The notes below the pieces were generated by a model. The model ran no database searches, was not told where the DNA came from, and was given only the letters and a program-made list of their open reading frames with translations. This document shows, in pieces, positions 60,322 through 64,000 of a DNA stretch of 64,000 nucleotides. Each line of letters opens with the position of its first letter. Within the stretch, counting starts at the first letter, position 1. The DNA is from Stenotrophomonas raiganjensis (SeqCode). Lineage in GTDB: Bacteria > Pseudomonadota > Gammaproteobacteria > Xanthomonadales > Xanthomonadaceae. The DNA lies in assembly GCF_030658505.1 (NCBI RefSeq), contig NZ_JAUTXR010000178.1, forward strand, positions 1 through 64,000. Direction: 5' to 3'. A program made the translations under genes and the position numbers.

Positions 60322-62610
60322 TCAGGCCTTCAGCACCTCCACCTTGTACGAGATCACATCGCCGTCGTGCTCGATGATCAGCCCGTGCACGTCCGACTCG
60401 AAACCGGGGAAACGTGCGTTCTGCTCGCGGGCAATGCGCAGCGACTGGATGATCGGCTCGTCGCTGTCACCAAAGCGCTCGCCCGGCATGATGGTCGGAA
60501 TGCCCGGCGGGTATGGCACCAGCATGGTCGCCGCGACGCGACCACTGAGCTGCTCGATGTCGACCCGCTCGATCTCGCCCTTCACCAGGTGGTTGTAGGC
60601 TTCGGCCGGGGTCATCACCGGCGTCGGCAGATCCACGTACATCTCGCGCATCACCTTGGCTACCGAGAACTCCTGGTTGAAGGCATGCAGTGCATCGCAC
60701 AGGTCGCGCAGGCCCCAGCCGGCGTAGGCATTGGGATAGTCGGCCGCCAGCGACGGCAGCGCCTGGCTCAGCGGCGCGTTGCGGTCATACAGCTCCTTGA
60801 ATGCCATCAGTTCGGTGACCAGCGTGCTCCACTTGCCCTTGGTGATGCCCATCGAGAACAGGAACAGCACCGAGTACAGATTGGTCTTCTCCACGGTGAT
60901 GCCGCGGCCCCACAGGAACTTGCTCAACACTGCCGCCGGGATGCCCAGCTTGCCCATGCTGCCGTCCATCGCCAGGCCCGGGGTCAGCAGGGTCACCTTG
61001 ATCGGGTCGATCAGCACATAGTCATCGACCAGGTTCTCGAAGCCATGCCAGTGCGCATCCGGCTGCAGGTACCACTCCTCGCGCTTGGCCACCAGCGGTG
61101 CCGGCGTATCGCCCTTGTCCAGGCTGCGCTCGACCTGGGTCGGCTGCCATACGCTGAACCACCAGTCGTCGCGGCCGAGATCGTCGCGGACGTGCAGCAT
61201 CGCGCGGCGGAAGGCGATCGCCTCGTCGTGCATTTCCTGCACCAGCGAACGGCCGGCATCGCCTTCCATCATCTTCGAAGCCACGTCACATGCTGCGATC
61301 ACCCCGTAATGCGGGCTGGTCGAGGTGTGCATCATGAACGATTCGTTGAAGCGCTCGGCATCCAGGTTGCGCTGCGCCGAGTTGCGCACGTGGATCATCG
61401 ATGCCTGCGAGAACGCAGCCAGCAGCTTGTGCGTCGAATGCGTGGTGAAGATGATCGCGTCCTGCTCGCGCGGCTTGCCCTTGGCCATGCCGTAATGGTT
61501 CTCGTAGAACGGATGGAACGCAGCGTAGGCGTACCAGGCTTCGTCGAAGTGCAGGAAGTCGACCGCGCTGCCGATCTCGTCGGCGATCTTCTCGGCGTTG
61601 TAGCACAGGCCATCGTAGGTGGAATTGGTCACCACCGCGATGCGCGGCTTGGAGCCGGCCTGGTAGGCCTTGCTGGCCAGCGGGTTGGCGGCAATGCGCT
61701 GCTGCAGCGATTCCGGTGTGAACTGATCCAGGCTGATCGGGCCGATGATGCCGTGCGCGTTGCGGCTGGGGGTGAAGTACACCGGCACCGCACCGGTCAT
61801 GATCAGCGCGTGCAGCAGCGACTTGTGGCAGTTGCGGTCGACGAACACCACGTCGCCGCGGGCCACCGTGCCGTGCCAGACGATCTTGTTGGCGGTGGAG
61901 GTGCCGTTGGTCACGAAGAAGGTGTGGTCGGCACCGAAGTTGCGTGCCGCTTCGTTCTCGGCGTCCTTGATCGGGCCGGTATGGTCCAGCAGCGAGCCCA
62001 GCTCCGGCACTGAGATCGACAGATCGCTGCGCAACGTGTTCTCGCCGTAGAACTGATGGAATGCGCGGCCGACCGGCGACTTGGTGAACGCCACGCCGCC
62101 GGCATGGCCCGGCGTGTGCCAGGAATAGTTCGACTCGGCCGCATGGTGAATCAGCGCCTTGAAGAACGGCGGCAGCAGGTTCTTCATGTAGTCTTCGGCC
62201 GCGCGCATCACCTGCCGCGAGATGAAGCTCTTGGTGTCTTCGAACAGGAAGATGAAGCCGTGGATGTACTTGAGCAGCTTGCTCGGCACCTTCTCGATGG
62301 TGCGACGCTCGCCGTACAGGAACACCGGCAGGTTGGCGCGGCGCGCGCTCTGCTCGCGCAGGAACGCGGTCAGGCGCTGGAACTCGCCATCCACTTCCTC
62401 GCTGCCGTCGATCGAGATCAGCACCGCCGACGCCGCCACATAGGTTCGGGCACCGGCGCGGGCATCGTCCAGGTTCAGGCCGCACAGCACGCGCTGGTCG
62501 TTGCTGCGCAGCTCTTCCACCAGGGCGCGGATCAGGATGCCGCCGATGCGCGGCGATTCGTAGTCGTTGTCGATGACAATGACCGGGTAATCCAGGGACT
62601 TGAAGTACAC
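60322..62610 (-). CDS. Orn/Lys/Arg decarboxylase, AdiA-like
   Basis: A 762-residue fold-type-I PLP decarboxylase. The N-terminal wing domain (VIVIDNDYESPRIGGILIRA) resembles a receiver fold. The PLP lysine is in TTHSTHKLLAAFSQ, preceded by LHFDEAWYAY, and the C-terminal region FLFSMGITKGKWSTLVTEL is closest to biodegradative arginine decarboxylase AdiA, including the short KA end. It starts with GTG behind AAGGAGAATCAAC. Together with the AdiC-like antiporter 20 bases upstream it would consume protons by turning arginine (or lysine) into the amine. Substrate choice is inference. Confidence 0.9.
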   Translation of the reverse strand: MYFKSLDYPVIVIDNDYESPRIGGILIRALVEELRSNDQRVLCGLNLDDARAGARTYVAASAVLISIDGSEEVDGEFQRLTAFLREQSARRANLPVFLYGERRTIEKVPSKLLKYIHGFIFLFEDTKSFISRQVMRAAEDYMKNLLPPFFKALIHHAAESNYSWHTPGHAGGVAFTKSPVGRAFHQFYGENTLRSDLSISVPELGSLLDHTGPIKDAENEAARNFGADHTFFVTNGTSTANKIVWHGTVARGDVVFVDRNCHKSLLHALIMTGAVPVYFTPSRNAHGIIGPISLDQFTPESLQQRIAANPLASKAYQAGSKPRIAVVTNSTYDGLCYNAEKIADEIGSAVDFLHFDEAWYAYAAFHPFYENHYGMAKGKPREQDAIIFTTHSTHKLLAAFSQASMIHVRNSAQRNLDAERFNESFMMHTSTSPHYGVIAACDVASKMMEGDAGRSLVQEMHDEAIAFRRAMLHVRDDLGRDDWWFSVWQPTQVERSLDKGDTPAPLVAKREEWYLQPDAHWHGFENLVDDYVLIDPIKVTLLTPGLAMDGSMGKLGIPAAVLSKFLWGRGITVEKTNLYSVLFLFSMGITKGKWSTLVTELMAFKELYDRNAPLSQALPSLAADYPNAYAGWGLRDLCDALHAFNQEFSVAKVMREMYVDLPTPVMTPAEAYNHLVKGEIERVDIEQLSGRVAATMLVPYPPGIPTIMPGERFGDSDEPIIQSLRIAREQNARFPGFESDVHGLIIEHDGDVISYKVEVLKA

Positions 62611-62630
62611 GTTGATTCTCCTTGTCGAAC

Positions 62631-63983
62631 TCAGGAACGCTGGGCGCCGGCGCTGATCGCCGAAGCCTCGCGGGCGCGCTGCCGCTGCTGGCGGCGCTCC
62701 TCGCTGAAGAAGGGATAGAACACGGTGATGAACAGCACGAACAGGAAGGCGTACTGCACGATGGTTCCCGACGAGCCATAGATCGCCCACAGGCAGTACA
62801 CGACGGTCAGGCTGGTCAGGGTCCAGAACGCGCCGGTGTGGACCAGGGTGTGCGAACGCTCGACCACGAAGTAGCAGGCCACGCACGAGTAGATGTAGGG
62901 CAGCAGGGTCAGCACCACGGCCGCCGACGTGATCACGTCGAACTGGGCCGACGCGGTTTCCGACGTGGAGGTGACCAGCACCGCCAGGGTCATCAGCACC
63001 GCCACGATCAGCACGCCCTTGACCGGCACGTCATCCTTGTTGGTCTTGCTGAAGATGCTCGGGAACAGACCATCGTCGGAGGCGGCCTTGGCGCTCTGCG
63101 CGGTCAGCAGGATCCAGCCGCCCAGCGAACCGGCGGCGCCGATGAAGGCGCACAGGCTGACCAGCGCACCACCCCAGCCACCGACGGCCTTGGCTGCGGC
63201 CAACGCGAACGGCGCGTCGGACACCTGCAGTTCCGAGTTCGGCACCATGCCCATGATCACCGAGGAACTGGCGATGTAGGCGATGGCGGCCAGGAACACC
63301 CCCGCCAGGGTGGCACGGGCCACGTTCTTTTCCGGGTTTTCCACCACGCCAGCCGTCACCGAGGCCGATTCGACGCCGATGAAGGCCCACAGGGTGAGCG
63401 CTGCAGCGCTGGAGATCGCGCCGAAGTTGGATTCACCGGACACGTTGTAGGCGCCCTTGAAGATATCGGCATCGAAGAAGAACCAGCCGAAGATGGCGAT
63501 GCCCAGGATCGGCACCAGTGCGAAGCTGGTGGTGACCGTCTGCACGCGGCTGACAAAGGCCGGGCCGATCATGTTGGCGAAGCTCAGCGCCCACACCAGC
63601 GCCAGCACCGCGATGCAGCGCACCAGTGGCTCGGACAGGATCGGGAAGAAGTAGCTGAAGTAGCCCACCGCCGCGATCGGGATGGCAACGTTGCCGATCC
63701 AGTTGGCGAACCAGTAGATGGTGTTGGTCTGGAAACCCATGTAGGGCCCGAACCAGTCACGCGCATAGGCGTAGGGACCGCCCGCCTTCGGCGCCAGCTT
63801 GCCCAGCTTGGCGAACACGAACGCCAGCAGCAGTGCACCGGCGGTGGTGATCAGCCAGCCCCAGATCGAGGCGGTACCGATCTTGGCCAGGCTGGAGGGC
63901 AGCAGGAACACGCCCGAGCCCATCATGTTGCCGGCGACGAGGAAGGTGGCTCCGACCACCCCGATTTTCTTTGCTTCTGCCAT
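62631..63983 (-). CDS. AdiC/CadB-type amino acid-amine antiporter
   Basis: A 450-residue APC-superfamily transporter with 12 hydrophobic segments. The substrate motif GNMMGSGVFLLP in segment 1 and TLWAFIGVESASVTAG in segment 6 match AdiC, including the Trp that binds arginine in AdiC (in TLWAF) and the second one in LGGWILLTAQSAKAASDDG. It exchanges external arginine for internal agmatine in AdiC; lysine/cadaverine (CadB) is the alternative. It is 20 bases upstream of the decarboxylase gene, a likely two-gene acid-resistance operon. The promoter lies at or beyond the right edge. Confidence 0.92.
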   Translation of the reverse strand: MAEAKKIGVVGATFLVAGNMMGSGVFLLPSSLAKIGTASIWGWLITTAGALLLAFVFAKLGKLAPKAGGPYAYARDWFGPYMGFQTNTIYWFANWIGNVAIPIAAVGYFSYFFPILSEPLVRCIAVLALVWALSFANMIGPAFVSRVQTVTTSFALVPILGIAIFGWFFFDADIFKGAYNVSGESNFGAISSAAALTLWAFIGVESASVTAGVVENPEKNVARATLAGVFLAAIAYIASSSVIMGMVPNSELQVSDAPFALAAAKAVGGWGGALVSLCAFIGAAGSLGGWILLTAQSAKAASDDGLFPSIFSKTNKDDVPVKGVLIVAVLMTLAVLVTSTSETASAQFDVITSAAVVLTLLPYIYSCVACYFVVERSHTLVHTGAFWTLTSLTVVYCLWAIYGSSGTIVQYAFLFVLFITVFYPFFSEERRQQRQRAREASAISAGAQRS

Positions 63984-64000
63984 GACAATCTCCTGTACTG

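Overview
The window looks like a chromosomal segment of a Stenotrophomonas species (S. maltophilia complex or a close relative). The grounds are the high-GC coding, the many GTAG-headed palindromic repeats of the SMAG type between genes, the LexA-like TTAG-N6-TACT box in front of imuA-imuB-dnaE2, and protein families typical of Xanthomonadaceae. The species is not decidable from the sequence alone. No tRNA, rRNA, CRISPR array, prophage or insertion sequence was recognised.

Positions 1-20,000 hold most of a type VI secretion system (T6SS) in two divergent blocks. On the minus strand: a TPR lipoprotein gene, tssB, tssC, hcp, tssE, tssF, tssG, clpV, a small unknown gene and a vgrG that runs off the left edge. 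On the plus strand: tssJ, tssK (frameshifted here), tssL, and a 1,528-residue 'evolved' VgrG whose C-terminus carries a HExxH metallopeptidase-like segment followed by a HET-C-like domain. A lipoprotein gene overlapping its stop is the likely immunity gene. Behind it lie a remnant of a second toxin tail and a shortened immunity paralogue, the signature of toxin-module replacement. tssA and tssM are not in view.

Positions 20,000-43,260 are metabolic and regulatory: periplasmic proteins (one I78-type inhibitor); an L/D-lactate operon (lldP-lldR-lldD-dld) with two matching operator sites upstream; an MgtC-like protein; an SDR dehydrogenase divergent from a PchR-like AraC regulator; a CocE/amino-acid-ester hydrolase; an MFS exporter divergent from a LysR regulator with a perfect inverted repeat between them; a GH3 beta-glucosidase with an unusual extra N-terminal domain; a VOC protein; AraC and LysR regulators; a membrane fatty-acid-hydroxylase family protein; a DsbA-like oxidoreductase and a cyclase-family hydrolase.

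Positions 43,300-48,630 are the SOS mutagenesis cassette imuA-imuB-dnaE2. At 49,346-52,392 a PtsJ-like MocR regulator is divergent from a yggS-type PLP-homeostasis gene that is coupled to a class-I glutamine amidotransferase gene. Positions 53,750-59,215 form an iron/heme uptake operon: FecI-type sigma factor, FecR anti-sigma, TonB-dependent receptor, ChaN-like protein and a dedicated TonB, with a Fur-like box upstream. The right end has a CDF cation exporter and an AdiA-like arginine/lysine decarboxylase with an AdiC-like antiporter, which looks like an acid-resistance pair.

The strongest leads are the VgrG-peptidase-HET-C effector with its decayed second module, the tssK frameshift, the GH3 enzyme with a degenerate endonuclease/exonuclease/phosphatase domain, and SMAG repeats that supply the stop codons of two genes.
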